NCBI GenBank assembly: GCA_945883845.1
Contig: CAMCYI010000017.1
Location: 1-64,000 of the forward strand
DNA from: Bacteriovorax stolpii
Lineage (GTDB): Bacteria; Bdellovibrionota; Bacteriovoracia; Bacteriovoracales; Bacteriovoracaceae
Direction of reading: 5' to 3'
DNA: 64,000 nt
Positions within the stretch are counted from its first letter, which is position 1, and every line of letters begins with the position of its first letter. Shown here in pieces: positions 54,415 through 63,431 of this stretch. The translations under genes and the position numbers were made by a program. Under the pieces are notes generated by a model. That model saw nothing but the letters and a program-made list of their open reading frames with translations, did not search any database and had not been told where the DNA came from.

Positions 54415-55473
54415 TTAGAGGTTAAGTCCGTGAGGTTTGGACTCCATCATACCAGAGGCAGACATTTCCATGAACCGGGCATTCTTGTTGATGTCGGAAA
54501 TTGTATTCGCATTCAGGTACGTCATACCCGAGCGTATGCCTCCGCACATCTCCATGATGATATTTTCCACTGAGCCTTTGCATGACACCCAACGTGCCTC
54601 ACCTTCGGCCGCCATTCCAGTCGGAAGCTCGCCTCTCCATGAAACCTGCGCATCTTTTGATGCCATTCCGCGGTAGCGTTTTCTTCCGCCCTCAATTTCA
54701 CCCGGAGTTTCGAGACAACCGGAGAGCATTGATCCCAGCATGACAGTTTCAGCACCGGCCGCGAAAGCTTTCACCATGTCGCCGCTGGTTTTAATTCCAC
54801 CGTCACCGATCACAGGAATGTCATAGCGACGGGCCTCAAGCACACACATCGCAATCGCCGTGAGCTGCGGAACTCCACAGCCTGTGATGATACGAGTGGT
54901 ACACATAGAGCCCGGACCGATTCCGACTTTAACTGCGTCAGCTCCATGTTCAATCAGACCGCGAACACCTTCCGGCATTGCCGTGTTACCAGCAATCACA
55001 TCAATATGAGGATATTTCTTTTTTACGTAGTCGAGAGTCTCGAACATCATCACAGAATCACCATGAGCAATGTCGATTGTGAGAATGTCGGCACCGGCGT
55101 CAACGAGGAGATCAGCGCGTCTCATGCCGTCTTCTTTCACACCAATGGATGCTGCTACTGGGAGTCCGAGAGGCTTAATTTTTTCTCTCATGAGCTTAAC
55201 TTGTCTGACTTGTTCTTCGGCCGACATAAAACGGTGAAGAATGCCGAGGCCTCCGAGTTCTGCCATCTTGATCGCCATCCCTGCTTCAGTGACAGTGTCC
55301 ATATTGGCAGAGATGATCGGAGTTTTCAGTGCGAAGTTTTTTGTGACACGTGCATCGAGCTGAGGAGCACGACGCGAGTTCATCTCAGAATGTTTCGGCA
55401 TGAGAAGAACATCATCGAACGTAAGACCGCGCGAGCGTTCAATAATATCCTGGGCATTGAAGATCAGGGACAT
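54415..55473 (-). CDS. guaC: IMP dehydrogenase/GMP reductase family protein without CBS domains
   Basis: 352 residues, the GMP reductase size. Catalytic Cys in [20 protein letters not shown]-binding [11 protein letters not shown], phosphate loop [21 protein letters not shown]. Several of these (DGGIKTSGD, and the end [13 protein letters not shown]) resemble IMP dehydrogenase more than E. coli GuaC, but the CBS pair is absent and the IMPDH flap RY-containing segment reads differently ([17 protein letters not shown]). Function is therefore GMP to IMP recycling or IMP to XMP; the guaC symbol rests mainly on size. AAGGAA precedes ATG. Heads the operon with the PlsB-like gene. Confidence 0.85.
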   Translation of the reverse strand: MSLIFNAQDIIERSRGLTFDDVLLMPKHSEMNSRRAPQLDARVTKNFALKTPIISANMDTVTEAGMAIKMAELGGLGILHRFMSAEEQVRQVKLMREKIKPLGLPVAASIGVKEDGMRRADLLVDAGADILTIDIAHGDSVMMFETLDYVKKKYPHIDVIAGNTAMPEGVRGLIEHGADAVKVGIGPGSMCTTRIITGCGVPQLTAIAMCVLEARRYDIPVIGDGGIKTSGDMVKAFAAGAETVMLGSMLSGCLETPGEIEGGRKRYRGMASKDAQVSWRGELPTGMAAEGEARWVSCKGSVENIIMEMCGGIRSGMTYLNANTISDINKNARFMEMSASGMMESKPHGLNL

Positions 55474-55630
55474 GAGCTTTCCTTGTTATGTTCTAAGAAG
55501 AGGTATCTTGCCAAAAAACAGGAGGGTTGGAAACGGCCAATGAGTATCGAACTCGCTGAATTCAGGTCGATACGGAGTAGAAAACTCAAGCTTTTCCCCT
55601 TCTGACCCGAAGAGAGGGTGTGAGGTACAC

Positions 55631-56026
55631 ATGAAAACGAGTTTTTCTTTTCTGATTCTGGCTTTGGTTTTTTCCTGTTCAAGTGCTCAGCGCGGACCTT
55701 CCGGTAGCGGAAATGTACTGAATAAAGCGCAGGTTTATTTTGAATTTCTGGATTCAGGATTAGATGAGAGTAAACAAAACTATGAAGTTTACGCAGAAGT
55801 TTTCAGCAGCTCACCCGATTCAATTAAAATTATCCAGGTCGTGGTTGATGGTCAGAAAAAAGACATCATTCCTGTTAAAAAAGATGATGGTCGTTATTTT
55901 ATCAATGCGAAACTTCCCTACCACCTTCCGATTCAAAGCACGCTCTTCTTTGTGAAAATGGAAGATGGAAAAAGCCGTTACATTGAACTTGAATGTACAC
56001 GCGAAGAACATTGTCTTCAGGACTAG
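55631..56026 (+). CDS. Lipoprotein, unknown
   Basis: 131 residues. MKTSFSFLILALVFSC gives a lipobox (VFSC, Cys16). The mature part looks like one beta-sandwich with two cysteines near the end (ELECTREEHCLQD). No family recognised. It is divergent from the guaC-like gene, 157 bp between starts, and is followed by a bidirectional terminator. Confidence 0.82.
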   Translation: MKTSFSFLILALVFSCSSAQRGPSGSGNVLNKAQVYFEFLDSGLDESKQNYEVYAEVFSSSPDSIKIIQVVVDGQKKDIIPVKKDDGRYFINAKLPYHLPIQSTLFFVKMEDGKSRYIELECTREEHCLQD

Positions 56027-56048
56027 ATTAAATTTTTCATTTTAAGAC

Positions 56049-56080
56049 AAAAAAAACCCGCCTTTCGGCGGGCTTTTTTT
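56049..56080. terminator. Bidirectional Rho-independent terminator
   Basis: Stem CCCGCC/GGCGGG with a TTTC loop, flanked by eight A on the left and seven T on the right. It serves the plus-strand lipoprotein gene and the convergent haem-c gene. Confidence 0.92.
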
Positions 56081-56082
56081 AA

Positions 56083-57786
56083 TTACTCATCATCTTCTTT
56101 TTTTTGATCCTTAGGATCTGGAATCGATCTCAAATATCCGATGAGATCTTCACGTTGTTGTGGAGAGAGGTTCATCATTCGAGGCATGTTTCCAGTCATT
56201 ACCTGCAGAAGCATTTGCTTCTTGAAAGGAGCGAGTTCAGCTGGTTTATCGAATGGAATCGCAGGAGCTTCGCCCGAACCGTCGTGACAACCAACACATG
56301 ATGAAACCGTCGGGCTTGCACCTGTTGCAGGAGCTGCAGGTGCAGCTACTTCTGCTGCAACTTCATCAGGTGCAGCTGTCGAAGGTGTAGGTGTTGCTGC
56401 TCCACCAGTACATGTTGTGAGAACATCAGCTTTTGAAAGAGCTGTGAACATCTGCATGTACTTCGCAGAATCTTCGTCAGTGAAGCCGCCGTTATTGCCA
56501 AGGTCTGCGCCGATGTATTCTTCGGCCATTCCCGTAGACTGCTTGAAATTTTCCCAATTGTTATTCACAAGATTTCTGCAGTTTTCAGGAGTCATCGCAA
56601 GAGACATCGTTCCAAGAGCAGAGGCAGACATCTTTGTATCATTTTGTGAACAGACACTCTCCCAAAGTTTCCCGAGGGCCATGAGCTTCACAACGTTTGG
56701 TGAAGTCAGATCGCAACCGCGGACTTTCGAAAAGTCTACGAAGTCCATCGAGCGTCCGTCAGAAACTCTTGAACGGCGGACAGAATAATTTTCGTCCCCA
56801 TTATCATCCACCTGCTGAGACATCCAAACGACACTCCTTCCGTCAGAATCAAAAGACGGATAGTACGCGTTACCGGAGGTCTGATTTGAGATACGAGTGA
56901 GGTCATTCGTTCCGAAGTCGTAGGTGAAGACATTCATGTTGTGTGAATCCTGCGGCGGCTGGGCATACCAGTTTACAGCAGACGGCGTCGTAGGAAGTGA
57001 GTTCATTGAGAAGACCACTTTGTTATCATCCGGAGAGAACTCCATCTTCGAAGTGGCAAAGCCCATGTCTTTTTTCACTCTACACTCAGACCTGCCACCA
57101 ACTTGGACAACTTCATAAATGATTGTTGTGCCCGTCGTGTTGCTATAGGCAGAAAGTAGTTTCCCATTCTTCGACAGGATCGGCGTCTTGATTGAGGTTC
57201 CAAGGTTTGAGCAGAGTTCTTTCGGCTCTCCGCTTGTCGATAAGAGAGTTTTCGTTCCTTCCCCAGAGATCTTGAACGTGTACTCTTTGTACATGAGGTT
57301 TGATCCACCGGTTGAAGTATCGGTGATACCGCGATATGTAACTTGCTTACTTCCAGCAGGGCCTGGCACAGTATTAAGAACGCCGAGAGAATGGTAAACA
57401 CCGTCGAGCCGCCCTTCTTCATTCTCGTTGATCATTTGGCTGCCCATGCTGACGCCATTTCGGTCGAGGAAGTTCATAGTAGGAATGACGATGAACTGCC
57501 CATCCGGAGTCGGAACTCCGTCGTAGGGACCAGGAATCTGTCTCGTACTTCCGTCACGCATATTCATTGTGTAGTTAGCACCTTCGATAATCACTGACAT
57601 CTCGTCACGTGTATCAGACGGCCCGGTTCGCCAGATCGGCTTGAAGAAGTAATCTGGAGTCCGCCCTCGAAGAGAAACATCATTAAGAAGTGGTTCTTTA
57701 CGGAGGTTACACTCTGCCGGCACGTCCTGCGCGAGAGCGTTCAATGAGACTGCGAGGAGCATAGAAAAACGAATTGTATTTTTCAT
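56083..57786 (-). CDS. Exported beta-propeller protein with C-terminal cytochrome c domain
   Basis: 567 residues. Signal peptide of about 19 residues (ending NALA). The bulk is a TolB/WD40-like propeller (recurring segments such as MEFSPDDNKVVFSMN and YPSFDSDGRSVVWMS). An Ala/Pro-rich linker (about 465-495) leads to a single haem-c site C497-V-G-C500-H501 with a distal Met region (GNMPRMMNLSPQQREDLIGYLRSI) typical of a small c-type domain. Periplasmic electron transfer is the likely role; substrate unknown. Third gene of a minus-strand set with 57789 and 58514. Confidence 0.88.
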   Translation of the reverse strand: MKNTIRFSMLLAVSLNALAQDVPAECNLRKEPLLNDVSLRGRTPDYFFKPIWRTGPSDTRDEMSVIIEGANYTMNMRDGSTRQIPGPYDGVPTPDGQFIVIPTMNFLDRNGVSMGSQMINENEEGRLDGVYHSLGVLNTVPGPAGSKQVTYRGITDTSTGGSNLMYKEYTFKISGEGTKTLLSTSGEPKELCSNLGTSIKTPILSKNGKLLSAYSNTTGTTIIYEVVQVGGRSECRVKKDMGFATSKMEFSPDDNKVVFSMNSLPTTPSAVNWYAQPPQDSHNMNVFTYDFGTNDLTRISNQTSGNAYYPSFDSDGRSVVWMSQQVDDNGDENYSVRRSRVSDGRSMDFVDFSKVRGCDLTSPNVVKLMALGKLWESVCSQNDTKMSASALGTMSLAMTPENCRNLVNNNWENFKQSTGMAEEYIGADLGNNGGFTDEDSAKYMQMFTALSKADVLTTCTGGAATPTPSTAAPDEVAAEVAAPAAPATGASPTVSSCVGCHDGSGEAPAIPFDKPAELAPFKKQMLLQVMTGNMPRMMNLSPQQREDLIGYLRSIPDPKDQKKEDDE

Positions 57787-57788
57787 GA

Positions 57789-58517
57789 CTATTTTCCTAA
57801 TTGAGTTGTGATGGTATCGCGGTATTGAGATTCACCCATGAGCCCAGGAAACACGTTCCCCTTGATCTCTCCGTTTTTGTAAACGAAGAACGCCGGATAG
57901 TGCATGGTTGAGTCACGGTAAAAGAGCTCAAGGCTTGAGTTCTTTCGAACTTCAACACTTGCAATCTTGCGGCTCTTGAGAAAATCTTTCGCCACTTTGT
58001 CCGAAGCAAACGGATCCATTACCCAGAGCACAGGAAGCTTGAGATCTTTGGCAACTTTTTCGATCCGGGAAATCGCTGATGCTGAGTGCTGCATGCCTGG
58101 TGACCAGAGACCGATGATGCCTTTCTGGTTGTTCATCAATTCTTTGAGGAGTTTTGTATCGTTGACCCCTTTCTGATTTGAAAACTGATTGTGCGCATAG
58201 AGGTTCAAGGTACCTTTACACTTTTTATCAAACACAACTTTCTGAGCGTTACCCGGATTCATGAGAGTTGCGGTCTCAATCCCGTTAGATTCCTCAACGA
58301 CAATCCAGTGAGCGAACTTGTTCGTGCGCTTCAGAAGACCCATCGTCCCTTCAACAGTGACATGGCCCTTCCACTCGCCAACTGCGCCCCAGTTTTTCTC
58401 GAGTTCGGTGATCTTTTTTTTGCACGTGAAAGAATTATAAGTTTCTTTCGGCGTGAGTAGCGGTATCGCTGCGGCCATCTGACTCAAGAGTAGGATGGCA
58501 AGGGCAAATTTTTTCAT
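57789..58517 (-). CDS. Exported thioredoxin-fold-like protein without CxxC
   Basis: 242 residues, signal peptide of about 17 residues (MKKFALAILLLSQMAAA). The C-terminal half has a thioredoxin-like order (KGIIGLWSPGMQHSASAI, then LPVLWVMDP and MHYPAFFVYKNGEIKGNVFPG with a cis-Pro-like YPAFFVY). No CxxC is present at the active-site position, so no disulfide chemistry of the classical kind. Its ATG overlaps the upstream cytochrome gene (ATGA) and its stop is 2 bp before the propeller gene, so the three are one operon. Confidence 0.75.
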   Translation of the reverse strand: MKKFALAILLLSQMAAAIPLLTPKETYNSFTCKKKITELEKNWGAVGEWKGHVTVEGTMGLLKRTNKFAHWIVVEESNGIETATLMNPGNAQKVVFDKKCKGTLNLYAHNQFSNQKGVNDTKLLKELMNNQKGIIGLWSPGMQHSASAISRIEKVAKDLKLPVLWVMDPFASDKVAKDFLKSRKIASVEVRKNSSLELFYRDSTMHYPAFFVYKNGEIKGNVFPGLMGESQYRDTITTQLGK

Positions 58518-60247
58518 TGAGGCGCTCCAATCTGGCTTTTAATCCAGGCGTTCATATAAATGTTCTCTTCTTTAGTAACTGAAGTCATTCCGTTCAGAGG
58601 CATGGCACCTGGAAAGTGATCCGGACGCGTAATTCGGTCCTGGATTCTTTCTGCGAGTTTCGTCAACTGCCCTTGAGGAGAACGAATGGCCGCACGCAGA
58701 GTTTGGATGTTTTTGAATGGAATGACAGGAGCACCACCAACGGTATACCCAATGCGAGGGCTCGTAGCATTGTGGCATTGAGCACAGCGCTTGTTGAAAG
58801 CTTCCTGTGCCTGAAACTGAATGACGTTGGCGCCGAGACTTTGAGCATCAATAATTCCGGTCTCCCGGGCATCACGTTTCTCACAGAGAAGTTGGGCATC
58901 GTTTGTTAATTGTTGTCTCAAAGAATCGTCTTCGAAAGCCCCCCTGCTGAGAGCGGAAAGTGCCTCACACTTACTGCCTCCACGCGCAGTCGCTTCGGCT
59001 TCAATCGATGCGAGATTTTCAGAGCTCAGGAAATTTGACCTAAAATTTTCATTGACCCCATACGAGGTAGGATCAACAGAAGTAGAGAGTGTTGAGACGG
59101 GAACCCCAAGAGGCTCGAGGAAGTAGCGAAGCATGCCCATTTGATCAGCCGCGGGTTTTCTAATGGCAGCGTCTTTGACGAAACCGGCACCAGGAACAAC
59201 GCTTTGAACTGGAGAATCCGCAGGAGCTGCTGCAGCACCGACACTTCGCTGAACAAATAAAGTTTCGCGCGCCAAGCGATCTTCTTCATTTCGTCCCTGG
59301 GCTTCAGATGTGATTTTTTGAAGAGTCTGGATATTGAAGTTTGTGATTTCTTCCCGGGAGAGATTCGGAAGTATCCCGTAAAAATAGTCTCCCGCAAGTT
59401 TCCCGAACCAGTCAGGAACAAAACCACTCATGTTACAAGAATTCTGAAGACCAGCGAGGATGTATTTAAATTTAGGATAAAGAGAGTGCTTGCCGTAAAT
59501 TTTCGTCTGCTGGCACTGTTGTCTTTCCTGCAGCTTCTGGAAAAGTCTGGTGCTGATACCACCATCTGCAGATGACTGAACTCCCTGATCGGTGAGGAAC
59601 TTTCTGACATAGCTCGGTTTAGCAGCAAGACTATTCGTAACTTCATCATTGGTTTCAAGCGGTGTCAGATACTGAAGACGGTTGCCAGGCTCACGAACGG
59701 CGGTTTTGCCGATGAGTGCCGTGTACCAGTTCAGCTGAGGAGTATCTTTTACTAAAGTGTCACGGGATGAAGGGATAGATCCGGGTATTTCTGAATCCCA
59801 GTTTGGCTTCGAGGGATCTCCGTGACAAATGGTGCATGCCAGACCATCGTTATGACTTGGCGGCTTCTGGCCATCGCGGGAGAAAGAAAGTTCCTGATAA
59901 TCGAATTTTTTCTTCTCCGGATTCCAGAAAGAGATTTCGATATTATTAAATCCACGCTGACCTGCTTCTGTATTAAAAGACAATCGAACATCCCCATTCG
60001 GAGAAGTCAGGATGACCCGGGGATTATCAACGGATGCCGTCTGAAAGCTTCTGCTCTCACCGATAAAAATAAAATTCGAAGTCATGGTTCTCGGGAGTTC
60101 TTTCAGAAAATCTTCCACCGATCTCATCTGACCCGCACGGGCCACGAGATCCTTAACCTGAACTGCGGTTTGTTCAAGCGGCGCAGGACAAGAATCGGCC
60201 ACAACCACGGGGCTGATAAATAAGAACAAGAAGACAAATTTCTTCAC
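58514..60247 (-). CDS. Exported protein with two haem-c (CXXCH) sites
   Basis: 577 residues from the GTG at 60247 (AAGGAG 5 bases upstream; an earlier GTG at 60253 would lie against the Shine-Dalgarno). Signal peptide of about 18 residues (KKFVFLFLFISPVVVADSC). Haem-binding motifs C138-T-I-C-H142 and C488-A-Q-C-H492 are far apart, with a large unrecognised alpha/beta region between. The C-terminal domain (PGAMPLNGMTSVTKEENIYMNAWIK) is like small cytochromes. Likely periplasmic electron carrier or oxidoreductase. First gene of the operon with the thioredoxin-fold and propeller-cytochrome genes. Confidence 0.85.
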   Translation of the reverse strand: MKKFVFLFLFISPVVVADSCPAPLEQTAVQVKDLVARAGQMRSVEDFLKELPRTMTSNFIFIGESRSFQTASVDNPRVILTSPNGDVRLSFNTEAGQRGFNNIEISFWNPEKKKFDYQELSFSRDGQKPPSHNDGLACTICHGDPSKPNWDSEIPGSIPSSRDTLVKDTPQLNWYTALIGKTAVREPGNRLQYLTPLETNDEVTNSLAAKPSYVRKFLTDQGVQSSADGGISTRLFQKLQERQQCQQTKIYGKHSLYPKFKYILAGLQNSCNMSGFVPDWFGKLAGDYFYGILPNLSREEITNFNIQTLQKITSEAQGRNEEDRLARETLFVQRSVGAAAAPADSPVQSVVPGAGFVKDAAIRKPAADQMGMLRYFLEPLGVPVSTLSTSVDPTSYGVNENFRSNFLSSENLASIEAEATARGGSKCEALSALSRGAFEDDSLRQQLTNDAQLLCEKRDARETGIIDAQSLGANVIQFQAQEAFNKRCAQCHNATSPRIGYTVGGAPVIPFKNIQTLRAAIRSPQGQLTKLAERIQDRITRPDHFPGAMPLNGMTSVTKEENIYMNAWIKSQIGAPQ

Positions 60248-60298
60248 GGACACTCCTTCGTCTTTCTTATTCTAGTATTAGTGGTAAAATTCCCTCAT

Positions 60299-60805
60299 AT
60301 GATAAATTATTCCTCATTCTTGACTGTTTTAGTCCTGTGCCTCAACCTCTATGCTGCCGGTGAATTCTTTACCGATCATCAAAAGGGACTTCCTCTCATC
60401 CACAATGCTCAGGGAAAAAAAACCTGGGACGATCTGGTCACTGAGTTCAAGAAAACCGGTGACTCACGCCTAATTTCTCTGGTTCTGGGATCTCAGCCTG
60501 AGGCAGGAATTTACCATGCTGAGAAGGCCATTCATCTATTTGATATGCTCAAAGCGCGTCCGGTGGACTTCATGAAGTCCGAGGAAGTGAAGGCCATAAA
60601 CTATGCCTGTGTCTTTTATTATCTCATTCCGCCGACCAGGTTCATTCCCTTCGGTGATGTTGAAGATGCAATGTCAGCAAAAGTTAGCGGAAAAGATGAT
60701 CAAAAAGTTTCCCAGTTCAGGCTGGAAGCGAAAAAATATCACAAGAAACTTAGTGATCCCAAAGTCGAAGTGCCTTCACCATGTGAAGTGACTGCATCGA
60801 AGTAA
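60299..60805 (+). CDS. Small exported protein, unknown
   Basis: 168 residues from the ATG at 60299 (a GTG at 60281 is also in frame). The N-terminus MINYSSFLTVLVLCLNLYAAG is a signal peptide. The mature part is helical and Lys-rich, with no motif recognised. It precedes the sorbosone-dehydrogenase-like gene by 16 bp on the same strand and is divergent from the two-haem gene, so it is likely part of the same periplasmic redox cluster. Confidence 0.78.
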   Translation: MINYSSFLTVLVLCLNLYAAGEFFTDHQKGLPLIHNAQGKKTWDDLVTEFKKTGDSRLISLVLGSQPEAGIYHAEKAIHLFDMLKARPVDFMKSEEVKAINYACVFYYLIPPTRFIPFGDVEDAMSAKVSGKDDQKVSQFRLEAKKYHKKLSDPKVEVPSPCEVTASK

Positions 60806-60821
60806 TCCAGGAGAATAAGAA

Positions 60822-62303
60822 ATGAAAATGACAGTCGTGATGGTCCTCTTTGTAGGAGTCCTCACCTATTTTTTTGGATTGCAGGACAAGGGATTTAAAC
60901 TCAAGCGTGGCGTGGCCGCTGCACCAGTGATTCTTTCTCCGGAAGTCTTTGATGCTTTTCAAAATTACTGTGTGACTTGTCACACTCAGTTTGAAAACGA
61001 ACAGGCGATTCTCAACAATAAAAGAAACATCTATAACCGCATCGTCTGGCTAAAAGAGACTCCGGATACTCCTCCGAAAATCGCCATGCCTCGCGGAGCT
61101 GCCCGCATGGAGTTTAAGGACATTGATCCGGTTGTATATGAGGCGATGTTGAATGCGATGTCTGTCCCTGATTCCCGTCCACAGCAGAATCCTAATGTCG
61201 CTAAACTGATTGTACCTGAAGGTTTCACCGTCGAGCTTCTTGCTACTGTTCCAGGTGCCCGCTCTATCGTGCTCGGAGATGAAGGCATGATCTTCATTGG
61301 CACAGGCGGATTTGCCAACCCGCTCGAGCGTATTTATGTCATCTGGGATAAAAATAAAAATGATCAGATCGAAAAAACAGAAATCAGAATCATTGCTGAT
61401 AATCTCCAGAATCCTAACGGTGTTGCTTTCCGCAAAGGAACTCTCTTTGTCGCTGAAGAACATCAGATTGTCCGGTACGACAACATCACTCAATGGGTGA
61501 AGTCGACTGACTCTACAATACTCCTCACATCTGCTCAATCTAAGATCGTGACTGATGACTTTCCGAAAGAAGGTGGTCACTCCTGGAAGTACATTCGATT
61601 CGGAAAAGCTCCGAACGATAACCAACTCTACTTCACCGTAGGTGCTCCCTGTAACGTGTGTCTCTCAGCTGGATCTGCTGCTATATACCGTGTGAACGTG
61701 GATAATGGTCAGCAGGAAATGTACGCTGAGGGTGTACGAAATTCTGTTGGATTTGATTTCCATCCACAAAACGGTCAGCTCTGGTTCACAGATAACGGCA
61801 GGGACAGTCTCGGAGATAATTTTCCTCCGGATGAACTGAACGTGGCCACAGCAAAAGGTCAGCACTTTGGATTTCCTCATTGTCACGGGATGCAGGATCC
61901 AGCAGGCCGAGATAAAGACCCGCAGTTCAATCGAGGTGAAGACTGCAAGAAGTATCAGCAGCCTGCTCAGGCACTCGCTGCTCACGCTGCTGCCCTTGGA
62001 TTACGCTTCTACACCGGCACTCAGTTTCCATCTCAATATCGCAATCAGATTTTCATCGCTGAACATGGTTCATGGAACCGCTCGACGTATTCTGGTCACC
62101 GCGTGAGTCTTGTGACAAAAGATGCCACTGGTAAAATGACTTACACGCCTTTCATCGAAGGATGGGTTCAGCCTGGAAATACCCGCTGGGGTCGTCCGGT
62201 GGATGTTGAGGTTTTATCAAATGGCGACATGCTGGTGAGTGATGATGGTGTGCCGGGGTCGGCAAATAGCGGATCGCTTTATCGGATTCGTTACAGTAAA
62301 TAA
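60822..62303 (+). CDS. Sorbosone/PQQ sugar dehydrogenase-like protein with N-terminal cytochrome c site
   Basis: 493 residues. An N-terminal hydrophobic anchor (4-20) is followed by a haem-c motif C50-V-T-C53-H54 in a short domain, then by a six-bladed propeller of the glucose/sorbosone dehydrogenase type (VPEGFTVELLATVPGARSI, NPNGVAFRKGTLFVAE, GVRNSVGFDFHPQNG, LWFTDNGRDSLGD, FIAEHGSWNRS, WGRPVDVEVLSNGDMLVSDDG). Such enzymes use PQQ and pass electrons to a cytochrome; here both are fused in one chain. AGGAGAA lies 9 bases before ATG. Substrate not determinable. Confidence 0.9.
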   Translation: MKMTVVMVLFVGVLTYFFGLQDKGFKLKRGVAAAPVILSPEVFDAFQNYCVTCHTQFENEQAILNNKRNIYNRIVWLKETPDTPPKIAMPRGAARMEFKDIDPVVYEAMLNAMSVPDSRPQQNPNVAKLIVPEGFTVELLATVPGARSIVLGDEGMIFIGTGGFANPLERIYVIWDKNKNDQIEKTEIRIIADNLQNPNGVAFRKGTLFVAEEHQIVRYDNITQWVKSTDSTILLTSAQSKIVTDDFPKEGGHSWKYIRFGKAPNDNQLYFTVGAPCNVCLSAGSAAIYRVNVDNGQQEMYAEGVRNSVGFDFHPQNGQLWFTDNGRDSLGDNFPPDELNVATAKGQHFGFPHCHGMQDPAGRDKDPQFNRGEDCKKYQQPAQALAAHAAALGLRFYTGTQFPSQYRNQIFIAEHGSWNRSTYSGHRVSLVTKDATGKMTYTPFIEGWVQPGNTRWGRPVDVEVLSNGDMLVSDDGVPGSANSGSLYRIRYSK

Positions 62304-62308
62304 TTCAC

Positions 62309-62343
62309 AAAAAAAAGGCCTTCGCGAGAAGGCCTTTTTTTAA
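62309..62343. terminator. Bidirectional Rho-independent terminator
   Basis: Stem AAAAGGCCTTC/GAAGGCCTTTT with a GCGA loop, flanked by A and T runs. It follows the sorbosone-dehydrogenase-like gene and abuts the stop of the convergent exported-protein gene. Confidence 0.92.
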
Positions 62344-62814
62344 TTAAAATCTGCATCCTCTGACATATACGAGATTTACCTGATGGCGATCGTTTAATCC
62401 TGAAACACTAACGATTGTTTCGATGAGAGTCTTTCCTTTCTTCCCGCTTGCCTGAAGGTGAGTCAAATAGCCGCCACCTGAAACAAGATTGAAAACAACT
62501 TTTGAATTATCTTTCAGTCGAGGAGAAAGGAGTGGAGGTAATTCGCCGTTATTCAGAATGAACCCATCTCTGATCTGGAGTTTTTTAGCAAGTTCCATCT
62601 TTTGTGCGATCGTTATTTTTCTCGAGTTTGTAATATCAAGGATGAGACAATCGACTTCCCCATCTTCTAAACCAAGACCCGGATAAGAAAGCATTAGTGT
62701 GGGTGCAGAGTGAGTTTCAAGATTAAGTGAAATGACACCAAGATCATCAATCGTCTGGTCGACCTGAGCAAAAGCTCCGAATGATATAAAGAGAGAAAGG
62801 AATAAGAATTTCAT
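62344..62814 (-). CDS. Small exported protein, unknown
   Basis: 156 residues. Signal peptide MKFLFLSLFISFGAFA (about 16). Mature part beta-rich with a Cys in DCLILD and one at the end (RGCRF). No recognised family. Divergent from the iron-permease-like gene. Confidence 0.8.
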   Translation of the reverse strand: MKFLFLSLFISFGAFAQVDQTIDDLGVISLNLETHSAPTLMLSYPGLGLEDGEVDCLILDITNSRKITIAQKMELAKKLQIRDGFILNNGELPPLLSPRLKDNSKVVFNLVSGGGYLTHLQASGKKGKTLIETIVSVSGLNDRHQVNLVYVRGCRF

Positions 62815-62902
62815 ATGGGCTCCTTGGCGTTAACTTCTCTCATGGTTATAGCAGTTCCCGGATTTGGTTCAATTTGATAAACACGACTTACACGATAGGT
62901 CT

Positions 62903-62930
62903 TTGCCTATGGCCTCTGTTTTGCTATAAA
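62903..62930 (+). promoter_or_regulatory. Possible promoter directly before the iron-permease-like start
   Basis: TTGCCT (62903-62908) and TATAAA (62925-62930) are spaced by 16 bases. The ATG at 62937 is only 6 bases after the -10, so a transcript would be leaderless or nearly so. Judged by eye only. Confidence 0.4.
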
Positions 62931-62936
62931 ATCGGG

Positions 62937-63383
62937 ATGAAAGAGAGCTTCCGGAGATTCTCACAGACTATTTCTGCACATATGGGCTCCCCCTGGGCCT
63001 TTGCTTTCGCGTTGAGTATCGTTCTTATCTGGGGATTGTCCGGGCCATGGTTTGATTTCTCTGATTCCTGGGAACTGATTATTAATACCCTGACGACCAT
63101 CATCACTTTTCTGATGGTTTTCATCATTCAGAACAGCCAAAACAGGGACATGCGCTCGCTCCATTTAAAACTGGATGAACTTATCAGGGTTACAAAAGAA
63201 GCGCGAAATCGAATGGTCTCTCTAGAAAATATGTCTGAGGAAGAACTTGATAAATTTGCGGATGAATTTAAAAACCTCGATCCGGATGACGTATTGATCC
63301 TGAGACCAAAAACTGAACCCGTTGATGATATTCCAGACAATAATCCCCAGTCCCAAGACAGGCCAAATCACAAATCTGAATAA
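62937..63383 (+). CDS. Low-affinity iron permease family membrane protein
   Basis: 148 residues from the ATG at 62937; the open frame from 62874 adds residues unlike the family. Two transmembrane segments (about 17-36 and 46-64), then the family signature TFLMVFIIQNSQNRD and LKLDELIRVTKEARN, as in PF04120-type proteins. The charged C-terminus (about 40 residues) is extra. Name follows the family; bacterial members lack direct evidence of iron transport. Confidence 0.85.
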   Translation: MKESFRRFSQTISAHMGSPWAFAFALSIVLIWGLSGPWFDFSDSWELIINTLTTIITFLMVFIIQNSQNRDMRSLHLKLDELIRVTKEARNRMVSLENMSEEELDKFADEFKNLDPDDVLILRPKTEPVDDIPDNNPQSQDRPNHKSE

Positions 63384-63431
63384 TTTACCCAGTCTGCTCT
63401 CCTCGCTCCGATTCCGATTATACTCCTTCCC

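Noticed and set aside
54946..55605. 219-codon plus-strand frame
   Set aside because: It lies opposite the guaC-like gene and shows no recognisable domain.
62874..62936. Upstream start for the iron-permease-like gene
   Set aside because: The added residues do not match the family and overlap the putative promoter.
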